Assembly (NCBI GenBank): GCA_045646845.1 | Contig: JAZRLO010000039.1 | Span: forward strand, 1-45,137 | Direction: 5' to 3' | From: HGM04593 sp045646845 | GTDB taxonomy: Bacteria > Bacteroidota > Bacteroidia > Bacteroidales > Bacteroidaceae | Length of the DNA: 45,137 nucleotides | Part shown: positions 7,722-15,911 of the stretch, piece after piece | Position numbering within the stretch: position 1 is the stretch's first letter | Layout of the letters: every line of letters begins with the position of its first letter | The notes under the pieces: generated by a model | What the model saw: only the letters and a program-made list of their open reading frames with translations | Databases searched by the model: none | Told to the model about the DNA's origin: nothing | Position numbers and translations under genes: made by a program

Positions 7722-9215
7722 TTATGCAACATGTTCTTCATCAACCTCAGAACTTGCAATCGTCAGGAGAAAATCACCGCCCTGCAACTCCATATCACCA
7801 TTAGGCACAAGATACCTGCCGTCACGTTTCACAAACACCACAAGCACACCACGCGGAAAGCCAAGAGCAGCAATTGTACGCCCCTTCTCCTCGAGCATCT
7901 CCTCTGTTACTTCAACCTCAACCTGTTCACCGGCCTCCTCAGGCAGTTCAACATCAAACTGCTTCTTTGGAACATCAGGCAGCAGAAGTCCGAGCCTTTT
8001 TGCCGACTTCACTATAGTTCCGCCCTGAATGACAAGCGAAAGCAATGTTATGAAGAAAACCACATTGAAAATAACATCACTGCCCGGGACATGCGAAACT
8101 ACAGGGTATATGGCAAAAATGATAGGCACAGCACCTCTAAGGCCAACCCAAGAGATAAAGAATCTCGACGGCCATGCGATATTCTTGAACGGCAGCAACG
8201 ACAGAAGCACGCTCGCAGGACGGGCAACGAACATCATGAAAAGACCTATAAGAGTAGCCGCAAGAGCAGACTTCCACATCTCGCTCGGATTGACAAGCAA
8301 TCCTAGAAGCAGGAACATTCCTATCTGCACAATCCATGTCATGCCGTCGAAAAACGCCACTACCTGCTTGCGGTCCTTCATCTTGTTATTTCCCACCACT
8401 ATACCCGTGATATACACTGCAAGATAACCGTTTCCCCCAAGCATGTCGGTCACGGCAAAGGTAAAGAACACTATACTCATGAGCATTATTGAATAAAGGG
8501 GTATATTGTTCAGGTTCACCTTCTTCATCACCCACACCGTTGCGAAACCTGCACCGGCTCCAATCATCGCACCAGCCGCGAACTGCTGCACAAGCACCTT
8601 GAGCGAATCGACGACCATCCCTTTTACACCCATCGCAGCCACACTGCCGTCTCCCAAGGAGAGCGAGAGCTCAATGAGTACAATAGTAAGAATATATGCC
8701 ATCGGGTCATTGCTTCCGCTCTCCAATTCAAGCGTTGGCTGCAAATCCCCCTTCAAGTTTATATTCTTTCCGCGCAATATATTGAACACAGTAGCCGAAT
8801 CGGTCGAAGACATCGTCGCAGCCAACAGGAAACAGGTCACAAGAGGAAGCTCAATGGGCACGGCATCCCAGCACGACATAAGATATATGAAAAGTCCCGT
8901 AAAAAGAGTCATCAACAGAACCCCGACGGTTGATAAAGTCAAGCCTGGCCCCAACACAGGTTTAATGTCCGACAGTTTTGTTTCTACTCCACCCGTGAAC
9001 AAAATCACACATAAGGCAACCATACCCACGAACTGCGCCTGACCGACATTATCGAATTGGATACCCAGTCCATCGCAGCCGAAAAGCATTCCGGCAAGAA
9101 GAAAAAGCAAAAGGGTCGGCATACCGAACTTACCCCCGGCCTTGGTTATTAGAGTGCTGCAAAATATAAGGACAGAACCCACAAGAATAAGATTCTCAGA
9201 CGTAAAGAAAGTCAT
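7722..9215 (-). CDS. CPA1-type potassium/proton antiporter with RCK-C domain
   Basis: A 497-residue inner-membrane protein. Residues about 5-390 contain some 12 hydrophobic helices of the Na+/H+ exchanger fold, including the SSTDSATVFNIL and ELESGSNDPMAY segments that carry conserved ion-site acidic residues of the NhaP2/CvrA type. Residues about 410-490 form a cytoplasmic TrkA-C (RCK_C) domain (FPRGVLVVFVKRDGRYLVP, GDFLLTIAS), typical of ligand-gated K+ or Na+ exchangers. It probably exports K+ (or Na+) in exchange for protons, for osmotic and pH balance. The ion cannot be decided from sequence. It is monocistronic with its own promoter at 9242. Confidence 0.9.
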   Translation of the reverse strand: MTFFTSENLILVGSVLIFCSTLITKAGGKFGMPTLLLFLLAGMLFGCDGLGIQFDNVGQAQFVGMVALCVILFTGGVETKLSDIKPVLGPGLTLSTVGVLLMTLFTGLFIYLMSCWDAVPIELPLVTCFLLAATMSSTDSATVFNILRGKNINLKGDLQPTLELESGSNDPMAYILTIVLIELSLSLGDGSVAAMGVKGMVVDSLKVLVQQFAAGAMIGAGAGFATVWVMKKVNLNNIPLYSIMLMSIVFFTFAVTDMLGGNGYLAVYITGIVVGNNKMKDRKQVVAFFDGMTWIVQIGMFLLLGLLVNPSEMWKSALAATLIGLFMMFVARPASVLLSLLPFKNIAWPSRFFISWVGLRGAVPIIFAIYPVVSHVPGSDVIFNVVFFITLLSLVIQGGTIVKSAKRLGLLLPDVPKKQFDVELPEEAGEQVEVEVTEEMLEEKGRTIAALGFPRGVLVVFVKRDGRYLVPNGDMELQGGDFLLTIASSEVDEEHVA

Positions 9216-9241
9216 TTCAATATAATTTTACCATTTATTTG

Positions 9242-9249
9242 CAAAGATA
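9242..9249 (-). promoter_or_regulatory. -7 box of the antiporter gene
   Basis: On the minus strand TATCTTTG followed by C, 27 nt before the ATG at 9215. Confidence 0.65.
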
Positions 9250-9328
9250 GCAAAAGGCGAGAGGAGAATAATCAAGTTCACTTGAAATTATTATCCCGAG
9301 CCGATAATTTATCTTAAACTATACTTGA

Positions 9329-9370
9329 AACATCATGGGCAAGTACTTTAAAGCACTTGCCCATGATGTT
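9329..9370 (-). terminator. terminator of the OPT transporter / lipoprotein operon
   Basis: A perfect 16-bp inverted repeat (AACATCATGGGCAAGT with ACTTGCCCATGATGTT) around a 10-nt loop, 9 nt after the lipoprotein stop. There is no long T-run, so it may also act as a 3'-stabilising hairpin. Confidence 0.7.
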
Positions 9371-9379
9371 TATGCAGAC

Positions 9380-9994
9380 CTACTCACATTCCCTTCCGAC
9401 AAATGGTTTGATTGATGTGAAATCATAATACATATAAGCAAAATGTAAAGAGACCTTGTCCTCGAAAATATAATCCTGTTCAACACCGAATGAAGCCGTA
9501 ATACCGATTGTTTCCCTGCCAAGCAAAGCCTCCATTACATGAAACTCAACATTCGATATATAATTGCCTTCAAACGTGTAATACTCATCATCTTTAAGTT
9601 GCGGAACTATAGAATCGGGTACGACACCAATCACGTCGAAACACACCTTGTATATACCATGACGATAATCGAACCCGTTCGGGTTTATCCACGACTGGAA
9701 TTGCGCCACATATGTCCCGTCCTTTATCTTGTTAACAGTCTGCAACTTCACAGGCACCCCTTCGAAGATGTTACATTTATCTATCGTATCCTTAACAGCC
9801 ACGACAAATGCATCAAAAGCCTCTTGTCTCGTAGCATCGTTCGCGTTATAGTTGGGATAATCCTTAATAAAGTCCTTATAGAACGCCTCAATTGGAAGAT
9901 CCTTCTCGACCTGCCCGTTTGACTTGGACACACGGACACAGCCCATTAATACACAGGCTACCAGAACAACAAGAAAGAAAGTACTCTTTTTCAT
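9380..9994 (-). CDS. small lipoprotein downstream of the OPT transporter
   Basis: A 204-residue protein. MKKSTFFLVVLVACVLMGC is a lipoprotein signal with lipidated Cys19 in an LMGC lipobox. The mature part begins with a polar linker (VRVSKSNGQVEKDLP), followed by a mixed alpha/beta domain with many Asp and Tyr residues. I do not recognise the family. It starts 15 nt after the OPT transporter stop and shares its terminator, so the two are co-transcribed. A role as a surface or periplasmic helper to peptide uptake is possible but only suggested by position. ATG 9994 is chosen over an in-frame start five codons upstream because it gives the canonical MKK signal. Confidence 0.75.
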   Translation of the reverse strand: MKKSTFFLVVLVACVLMGCVRVSKSNGQVEKDLPIEAFYKDFIKDYPNYNANDATRQEAFDAFVVAVKDTIDKCNIFEGVPVKLQTVNKIKDGTYVAQFQSWINPNGFDYRHGIYKVCFDVIGVVPDSIVPQLKDDEYYTFEGNYISNVEFHVMEALLGRETIGITASFGVEQDYIFEDKVSLHFAYMYYDFTSIKPFVGRECE

Positions 9995-10009
9995 ATTCCT
10001 GAACCCCAA

Positions 10010-11998
10010 TTACCTCTTCACCTTCATACTCGCTACTATCAGATAGATAATCAGCAATGAATAGAGCACCAATGAAAGCAGTTCGCTCCACGAACTTGCC
10101 AACCAAGCCTCATTCACGAGGTTGATGCCGGCAAAGCGCATGCCTGCACTGACAACACCCATAAGCGCGCCTCCGGCAATGAATCCCGATGCAAGCAAGG
10201 TACATTTCTCGCCACGCTCAGCGTTGATGGCAGCATCCTTGCTGCGTGAAGTAACATACCAATTGATGAGACCTCCCACAAGCAGGGGAAGATTGAGTTC
10301 CAAAGGAATGAACATACCGAGCGCGAACGCGAGTGCCGGAACCTTGAAGTATGTAAGCACCAGCGCCAAAGCAGCTCCGATGCCATAGAGCAACCATGGA
10401 GCACCAACACCATTCATGAGCGGATCTATGACCGCCGCCATAGCATTGGCCTGAGGAGCAGCAAGTTCACCGCTGGTAAAACCGTATGTCTTGTTCAGGA
10501 CAATTATCACACCGGCCACGGTAGCCGCAGAGACCAGAGTTCCAAGGAACTTCCATGTCTGCTGCTTTGCAGGAGTGCTGCCCAACCAGTAACCTATTTT
10601 CAGGTCAGTTATGAAACCGCCGGCCATCGAAAGTGCCGTACACACCACTCCACCCATAATCAGAGCCGCAACCATACCCGATGAACCTTTCAGACCGACC
10701 GCCACCATCACTACAGAAGCGAGAATCAATGTCATAAGAGTCATACCCGACACAGGGTTGGAGCCTACGATTGCAATTGCATTGGCCGCAACGGTCGTAA
10801 AGAGGAACGATATTACCGCAACAAGCAGAAGAGCCACCACGCTATGCAGGATGTTTCCGCCCATCACGTCGAACACAAAGAACGCCAGCACAGAGAGAAG
10901 CGTGAAGGTTGAAGCGAAAAGGATGAACTTCATTGAAAGGTCCTTGTCTGTACGCTTCACCGCCGCACCGCTCTTTTTGCCGCCCAACTCGCGTGATGCG
11001 AGCCCAACGGCACCTTTTATTATACCCCAAGACTTGAAAATACCTATAATACCGGCCATGGCAATACCACCGATACCAATACTCTTCGCATACTCCTTGA
11101 AAATCAATTCGGGGGACATGCTTGATATGGTATCCGTTATTTCGGGATTCCACATATTGAGCACCTGGTCACCGAAGAAGATGTTCATTCCGGGAATGAT
11201 GATAAGCCATACAGCCAAAGAGCCCGCACATATTATCAGCGCGTACTTAAGACCGATGATACAGCCAAGACCCAACACAGCCGCACCTGTATTTATTTTG
11301 AGCACCAATTTCGCCTTTTCTGCAATTGTCTCACCCCAAAGACATATACGGGTCGTAACATTCTCGCTCCACCATCCGAAAGTGGCAACGGCGAAATCAT
11401 ACAGTCCGCCAATGAGACCTGCTATGAGCAAAGGCTTTGCCTGACTGCCGCCCTTCTCGCCCGAAACCAGCACCTGAGTACTTGCGGTAGCCTCGGGGAA
11501 CGGATATTCACCATGCTTGTCCTTAACGAAATACTTGCGGAACGGAATGAGGAACAGAATACCCAGAATACCTCCCAACAACGAACTGAGGAACATCTGC
11601 ATGAAGTTAACCGTCATTTCGGGGTATTTGCTCTGCAGAATATAAAGAGCCGGCAAAGTAAAGATTGCACCGGCAACGATTACGCCCGAGCATGCACCTA
11701 TTGACTGGATTATCACATTCTCACCGAGCGCACCTTTACGCTTTGTAAGGCTTGAGACGCCCACGGCTATGATTGCAATGGGAATTGCAGCCTCGAAGAC
11801 CTGCCCGACCTTCAGACCGAGATATGCCGATGCAGCCGAGAAAAGCACCGCCATTGCTATACCCCATGAAACCGACCAGAGATTCACCTCCGGATAGTTC
11901 TTGTCGGGTGACATTACAGGCTTATAGACCTCACCCTCCTTCAACGGGCGGAACGCACTCTCGTCCAGCCCAGTCTGTTTTTCATTCTCTTTGTACAT
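10010..11998 (-). CDS. OPT family oligopeptide transporter
   Basis: A 662-residue inner-membrane protein with about 14-16 hydrophobic segments. The OPT signature is near the N-terminus (NLWSVSWGIAMAVLFSAASA, then YLGLKVGQVFEAAIPIAI), and the bacterial OPT hallmark GALGENVIIQSIGACSG follows at about residues 90-107. Members take up small peptides (bacterial ones perhaps glutathione-like or metal-chelating peptides) using the proton gradient. Substrate is unknown here. It is the first gene of a two-gene operon with the lipoprotein at 9380-9994, and its promoter lies at 12032. Confidence 0.93.
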   Translation of the reverse strand: MYKENEKQTGLDESAFRPLKEGEVYKPVMSPDKNYPEVNLWSVSWGIAMAVLFSAASAYLGLKVGQVFEAAIPIAIIAVGVSSLTKRKGALGENVIIQSIGACSGVIVAGAIFTLPALYILQSKYPEMTVNFMQMFLSSLLGGILGILFLIPFRKYFVKDKHGEYPFPEATASTQVLVSGEKGGSQAKPLLIAGLIGGLYDFAVATFGWWSENVTTRICLWGETIAEKAKLVLKINTGAAVLGLGCIIGLKYALIICAGSLAVWLIIIPGMNIFFGDQVLNMWNPEITDTISSMSPELIFKEYAKSIGIGGIAMAGIIGIFKSWGIIKGAVGLASRELGGKKSGAAVKRTDKDLSMKFILFASTFTLLSVLAFFVFDVMGGNILHSVVALLLVAVISFLFTTVAANAIAIVGSNPVSGMTLMTLILASVVMVAVGLKGSSGMVAALIMGGVVCTALSMAGGFITDLKIGYWLGSTPAKQQTWKFLGTLVSAATVAGVIIVLNKTYGFTSGELAAPQANAMAAVIDPLMNGVGAPWLLYGIGAALALVLTYFKVPALAFALGMFIPLELNLPLLVGGLINWYVTSRSKDAAINAERGEKCTLLASGFIAGGALMGVVSAGMRFAGINLVNEAWLASSWSELLSLVLYSLLIIYLIVASMKVKR

Positions 11999-12031
11999 TA
12001 TTCTTTGTTTTGAAATTATTCATAATTGTGG

Positions 12032-12039
12032 CAAAAATA
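12032..12039 (-). promoter_or_regulatory. -7 box of the OPT operon
   Basis: On the minus strand TATTTTTG followed by C, 34 nt before ATG 11998. Confidence 0.5.
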
Positions 12040-12140
12040 ACAAAAAACCAGAGCAAATACAAGCAACTGGCAAACAAAACATCAATAACAGCAACAAAAT
12101 GAAAACAAACAACACTCACACAAAGCCAATTGGTATTCAT

Positions 12141-12178
12141 ATTTTGCCGAAGAGTTCAGTCGAACTCTCCGGCAAAAT
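12141..12178 (-). terminator. terminator of the sulfatase-helicase operon
   Basis: ATTTTGCCG-A-AGAGTTC pairs with GAACTCT-C-CGGCAAAAT: a 16-bp stem with one mismatch and a 4-nt loop. It sits 25 nt after the helicase stop, and the A/T ends of the stem give a T-rich exit on the minus strand. Confidence 0.7.
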
Positions 12179-12202
12179 ACAACTGCAGTATAACCGTTAT
12201 AT

Positions 12203-13540
12203 CTATCTACGGAGTGGCTGGACAATAGTCTTCACGCCCTTTATTTTCTCCCCTTCCACAGCCTTCAGCACTGCGCGCATGCGGTTGAGTTTTACGGCAA
12301 CGTAAGAGTAATCATGAAATACCAGGATGGAACCGACCTCATCGGGAGAAAGAGCGCCCTTTTTGATGAAGAAACCGGCAAGGTCACCACGGCTGATTTT
12401 TTCACGCTTGCCTTTTCCTACATAGAGAATCGCCCAAGATGGAGAAGGCGGCAGGACATCACGTTTGGGAAGCGTGAACTCAACAAGTCCAGCTGGTGCA
12501 AAATCGGGGAGTTCCTTGTTCTCGAAGGTAAACATATAGACAGAGCCTTCCGCTTCCCAACGCGCCGTACGACCATTACGGTGAGTGAATGTTTCGGCGG
12601 TAAGAGCACGTTGATAATGAATCACATGCTTTACATCCTTGATGTCAAGACCACGGGCCGCAAGGTCGGTGCTGACAAGAATATTGGAATTGCCGCACTT
12701 GAAGCGGAAAAGTGCGAGTTCACGCTCTTTCTGCTCCATAGAACCATTGTACGCCACACAATTGAGAGACCTTTTATTCAGGAATTTATGGACCTCATCT
12801 ACAGTATCGCGGAAGTTGCAGAAGACAATGGCCGGTTCACCGCCAAACGAACATAAAAGAGAAAAGAGTTTATCGAGCCGTTTGTCGGGCGTGGTAGTTA
12901 TAGTATAGAACGATGTACGTACGACAGGTTGGCCGCCACCGTCACGGAAATCGAGTTTCTCAATGTCGGCAGCACCGGCAAAGAGAGGAATCTCGGCAGA
13001 ATCGGTCGCGGAAAGAAGGAAACGCGACTTCACGTACGGCAGTTTCTCCACAAGTTTTGACATCTCTTCATGGAAACCCATTTCGAGACATTTGTCAAAC
13101 TCATCTATAACAAGAAGGTTACAGTTGTCAACAGAGAACGACGAACGGTTCATATGGTCGAGCAAGCGGCCGGGAGTACCTACAATTACAGAAGTAGAAG
13201 CACCGCTCAGCGATGCAATCTCCTGCTCGAGCGGACGGCCTCCATAGAGAGCTGTCATCTGGAACGGCGTTGCCATGGCACGCCACACCTCGAACACCTG
13301 ACGGGCAAGCTCACGTGATGGAAGCACTATAACAGCTTGAACTCCAGCACATGTAATATCAAGACGTTCAAGCAATGGTAGAAGAAATGCCAAGGTCTTT
13401 CCCGTCCCCGTGGGAGAAAGAAGCACCATATTGTCACTCTCGCGGCAATGTTTAATAGCCGTCTGCTGCATTGCATTAAGCTCTCCTATATTGATTTTAT
13501 GCAACGCATTGCACTGTATTTCATTCAGCATTCTTTTCAT
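12203..13540 (-). CDS. DEAD-box RNA helicase, DbpA-like
   Basis: A 445-residue ATP-dependent RNA helicase. Motifs seen in order: Walker A SPTGTGKT (42-49), PSRELA (74-79), TPGR (about 122), motif II written DEFD (146-149) in place of DEAD, SAT (177-179), ARGLD (about 305) and HRNGRTAR (about 330). The last 75 residues (ILYVGKGKREKISRGDLAGF, then YSYVAVKLN) resemble the DbpA RNA-binding domain, which targets 23S rRNA hairpin 92 in the E. coli protein. A role in large-subunit assembly is therefore likely. Its ATG overlaps the sulfatase TGA (ATGA), so it is translated from the sulfatase transcript, an odd pairing of a cytosolic and an exported enzyme. Confidence 0.92.
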   Translation of the reverse strand: MKRMLNEIQCNALHKINIGELNAMQQTAIKHCRESDNMVLLSPTGTGKTLAFLLPLLERLDITCAGVQAVIVLPSRELARQVFEVWRAMATPFQMTALYGGRPLEQEIASLSGASTSVIVGTPGRLLDHMNRSSFSVDNCNLLVIDEFDKCLEMGFHEEMSKLVEKLPYVKSRFLLSATDSAEIPLFAGAADIEKLDFRDGGGQPVVRTSFYTITTTPDKRLDKLFSLLCSFGGEPAIVFCNFRDTVDEVHKFLNKRSLNCVAYNGSMEQKERELALFRFKCGNSNILVSTDLAARGLDIKDVKHVIHYQRALTAETFTHRNGRTARWEAEGSVYMFTFENKELPDFAPAGLVEFTLPKRDVLPPSPSWAILYVGKGKREKISRGDLAGFFIKKGALSPDEVGSILVFHDYSYVAVKLNRMRAVLKAVEGEKIKGVKTIVQPLRR

Positions 13541-15129
13541 TGAAATTCAATAAAGTATTTTCTGTTATTACGTATCCCTTCCAGCAAGTTCTTCAACGCA
13601 TTCAAAATAGTCGGGTTTTCATCAGCAAGATTATTGGTCTCATCAAAATCGCCATTCACCATTTTAAAAAGCTGCGGTTCCTTTGAATAGCCGGTCTCTA
13701 TCTTGGGACCCCACGACACCATTGCCGGGCCACCTTTCGGCTCAATGTATTTCCAATTGAAATATATGAGCGAGAGGGTATGGTTGGCGGCCATTTCCAC
13801 CGCAAACGGGCGGCTGCAACCCTCCTCGCCAAGCCACGCTTTCACCTGTTCACAATCACCATCGGAAGAAAAAGAGCGCACTCCCGGTTCACCCTGCTTG
13901 CCTACGATTCTTGCCATTACATCAAGGAAGTCAATCTGTGATACCAGCCCGTCCCTTACAGCAGCCTCCTTTATCATTGCGGGCCAATGTACAATGAACG
14001 GCACACGTGTTCCACCCTCGAACGTGCTGTACTTTCCGCCACGCAAGCCGCCGGTGGGAGAATGTTCGCCTACCAGTTCCTCGGCTTGGTCAACATAGCC
14101 GTCATCCAATACCGGACCGTTGTCACTTGTAAGTATTATCAGCGTGTTGTCGAGAATGCCCTGCTCGTCAAGCGCACGGACAATCTCCCCTACCGACCAG
14201 TCGAACTGCGCAATAGCGTCGCCACGCAACCCCATACCGCTCGCTCCACGGAAACGCTGATGCGGAAAACGCTGAACATGTACATCATTGGTAGCAAAGT
14301 ATATAAAGAATGGTCGTTCACTATTTGCTTTAATAAAATCCACGGCATGCGAAGTGATACTGTCAGCAATATTCTCATCCTTCCACAATGCCTTGCCGCC
14401 GCCTTTCATATAGCCGATGCGGCCTATTCCGTTGACAATAGACATGTCATGCCCATGCGAATGTCTGAGATTATACAGCAGTTCAGGATTGTCACGACCA
14501 GTGGGTTCCCCCTCAAAATTTCTCCTGTAACTTACATATATCGGGGCAGAGAGGTCATAATCAGCAACTTTGCCATTCTCAATGAAAACGCATGGCACCC
14601 TGTCGGCCGTAGCTGCCATGACATAGGAATAGTCGAAGCCTATGTCTGCCAAAGCCGGCGAAATAGGCGCGTTCCAATCCTGTTTTCCGCTTTCGGCACC
14701 AAGTCCAAGATGCCACTTTCCGAAAGCAGCCGTAGTATAACCGGCCTCCTTGAAAACGTCGGCAACCGTATATTGGTCTGGCGATATTATCATTGCCGCA
14801 TCACCGGCAGCCACGTCGGTTCCAGGTTTGCGCCAAGGGTACTCTCCTGTCAGTAAGGAATAGCGCGAAGGGGTGCTTGTCGAAGCAACAGAATGGGCAT
14901 TCGTAAAGAGCAAACCATTTGCAGACAACTTATTCACATTCGGTGTTTTAACACCTGTTGCACCATAGCATTCAAGGTCACCGAATCCCAAATCATCGGC
15001 ATATATCATAACGACGTTAGGACGCTGCGGAAAAAGCGCGGAAATGGTGTCGTTTTCACACTCGCTTGCCTGCATTGCAAGCGGTGCAACGAGAGCAAGC
15101 GGCAGAAGTGTCCTGTCGAATCTATCCAT
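13537..15129 (-). CDS. secreted S1-type sulfatase (Ser-type active site)
   Basis: A 530-residue formylglycine-dependent sulfatase. An N-terminal signal (about 1-21) is followed by RPNVVMIYADDLGFGD with metal ligands Asp45/Asp46, and by the active-site motif STPSRYSLLTG starting at Ser85. A Ser at this place is converted to formylglycine by an anaerobic radical-SAM maturase (anSME), which is not in this window. FGKWHLG and LTSDNGPVL give further metal and sulfate ligands. It hydrolyses sulfate esters, presumably on glycans, in the periplasm or at the surface. It is close in sequence along its whole length to the sulfatase at 22450, on the other strand. Substrate and S1 subfamily are not decided here. 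Confidence 0.93.
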   Translation of the reverse strand: MDRFDRTLLPLALVAPLAMQASECENDTISALFPQRPNVVMIYADDLGFGDLECYGATGVKTPNVNKLSANGLLFTNAHSVASTSTPSRYSLLTGEYPWRKPGTDVAAGDAAMIISPDQYTVADVFKEAGYTTAAFGKWHLGLGAESGKQDWNAPISPALADIGFDYSYVMAATADRVPCVFIENGKVADYDLSAPIYVSYRRNFEGEPTGRDNPELLYNLRHSHGHDMSIVNGIGRIGYMKGGGKALWKDENIADSITSHAVDFIKANSERPFFIYFATNDVHVQRFPHQRFRGASGMGLRGDAIAQFDWSVGEIVRALDEQGILDNTLIILTSDNGPVLDDGYVDQAEELVGEHSPTGGLRGGKYSTFEGGTRVPFIVHWPAMIKEAAVRDGLVSQIDFLDVMARIVGKQGEPGVRSFSSDGDCEQVKAWLGEEGCSRPFAVEMAANHTLSLIYFNWKYIEPKGGPAMVSWGPKIETGYSKEPQLFKMVNGDFDETNNLADENPTILNALKNLLEGIRNNRKYFIEFQ

Positions 15130-15149
15130 AGGAATTTTGAATTATTCGG

Positions 15150-15157
15150 CGAAGATA
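15150..15157 (-). promoter_or_regulatory. -7-like box of the sulfatase-helicase operon
   Basis: On the minus strand TATCTTCG followed by C, one base from TAnnTTTG, 21 nt before ATG 15129. The same TATCTTCG variant precedes tex and the tRNA gene. Confidence 0.5.
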
Positions 15158-15214
15158 ACCAATATGTGCCAAAAAGAGAAACCACGAGTGCCCAAAATGC
15201 AAAATCTGCCAAAT

Positions 15215-15229
15215 TGACACCAAATGTCA
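15215..15229. repeat. inverted repeat upstream of the grpE promoter
   Basis: TGACA, five bases, TGTCA: a symmetrical site ending 12 bp upstream of the grpE -7 box. Its place in the upstream promoter region would suit a regulator. It is short, so chance is not excluded. No CIRCE repeat (TTAGCACTC/GAGTGCTAA) is present. Confidence 0.3.
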
Positions 15230-15241
15230 CACAAAATAGAG

Positions 15242-15249
15242 TATCTTTG
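15242..15249 (+). promoter_or_regulatory. -7 box of the grpE-dnaJ operon
   Basis: TATCTTTG followed by C, a full TAnnTTTG match. Expected start near 15256, giving a leader of about 60 nt to ATG 15318. Confidence 0.65.
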
Positions 15250-15317
15250 CAGGGTTTTATGCCAAAAACTCCATTGGCACAATATTTGTTATTATCAAAA
15301 TAGAAAATTCACGAACC

Positions 15318-15902
15318 ATGAGCGAAAAAGATAAGGAAATTTTGGAAGATGCAGTTAACAGCACTGCAAACGAGAATGTAGAGGAGACAGTTTCCTGTAA
15401 CGATGCCGACCAGGAAGCCGAGGTTGAGTTGACAGCGGAAGAGAAGATGCAGAAGGAACTTGACGAGGCGAATGAAAAAATCGCCTCACTTGAGGACAAA
15501 TATCTGCGTCAGGTAGCGGAATTCGACAACTACCGCAAACGTACTATGAAGGAGAAGGCCGAACTGATAAAGAATGGCGGAGAACGCGCCATAGAGTCGG
15601 TACTGCCGGTTCTCGATGATTTCGAGCGCGCATTGAGCAACCTTGCAAAGGATGAGAATGCAGCAGAAATAATGACAGGTATCGAACTGATATACAACAA
15701 ATTCGTGGGAATCCTAAAACAGAACGGCCTGCAGAAGATAGAGACCGAAGGAGCCGACTTCAACACCGACTACCACGAGGCAATAGCCATGATACCGGCT
15801 CCTTCAGTGGAACTCAAAGGAAAGGTACTCGACTGTGTTCAAGCAGGTTATACACTCAACGATAAAGTAATACGTCACGCAAAGGTAGCTGTAGGCGAAT
15901 AA
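15318..15902 (+). CDS. grpE: GrpE nucleotide-exchange factor
   Basis: A 194-residue DnaK co-chaperone that releases ADP from DnaK. Residues 1-50 are acidic and probably disordered. Residues about 50-90 form the long dimer helix/coiled coil (KELDEANEKIASLEDKYLRQ, AEFDNYRKRT), then the four-helix bundle (VLPVLDDFERAL) and the C-terminal beta domain (NTDYHEAIAMIPAP to GYTLNDKVIRHAKVAV). Length is normal. It is 9 nt upstream of dnaJ. dnaK itself is not in the window, which is common in Bacteroidetes. Confidence 0.97.
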   Translation: MSEKDKEILEDAVNSTANENVEETVSCNDADQEAEVELTAEEKMQKELDEANEKIASLEDKYLRQVAEFDNYRKRTMKEKAELIKNGGERAIESVLPVLDDFERALSNLAKDENAAEIMTGIELIYNKFVGILKQNGLQKIETEGADFNTDYHEAIAMIPAPSVELKGKVLDCVQAGYTLNDKVIRHAKVAVGE

Positions 15903-15911
15903 TATGTAAAT

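Noticed and set aside
10611..11444. 277-codon plus-strand frame opposite the OPT transporter
   Set aside because: Pro/Ala/Thr-rich composition typical of the reverse strand of a membrane protein gene; the OPT gene is certain.
13987..14856. 289-codon plus-strand frame opposite the first sulfatase
   Set aside because: A shadow of the sulfatase gene; a matching shadow exists opposite the second sulfatase, as expected from their similarity.
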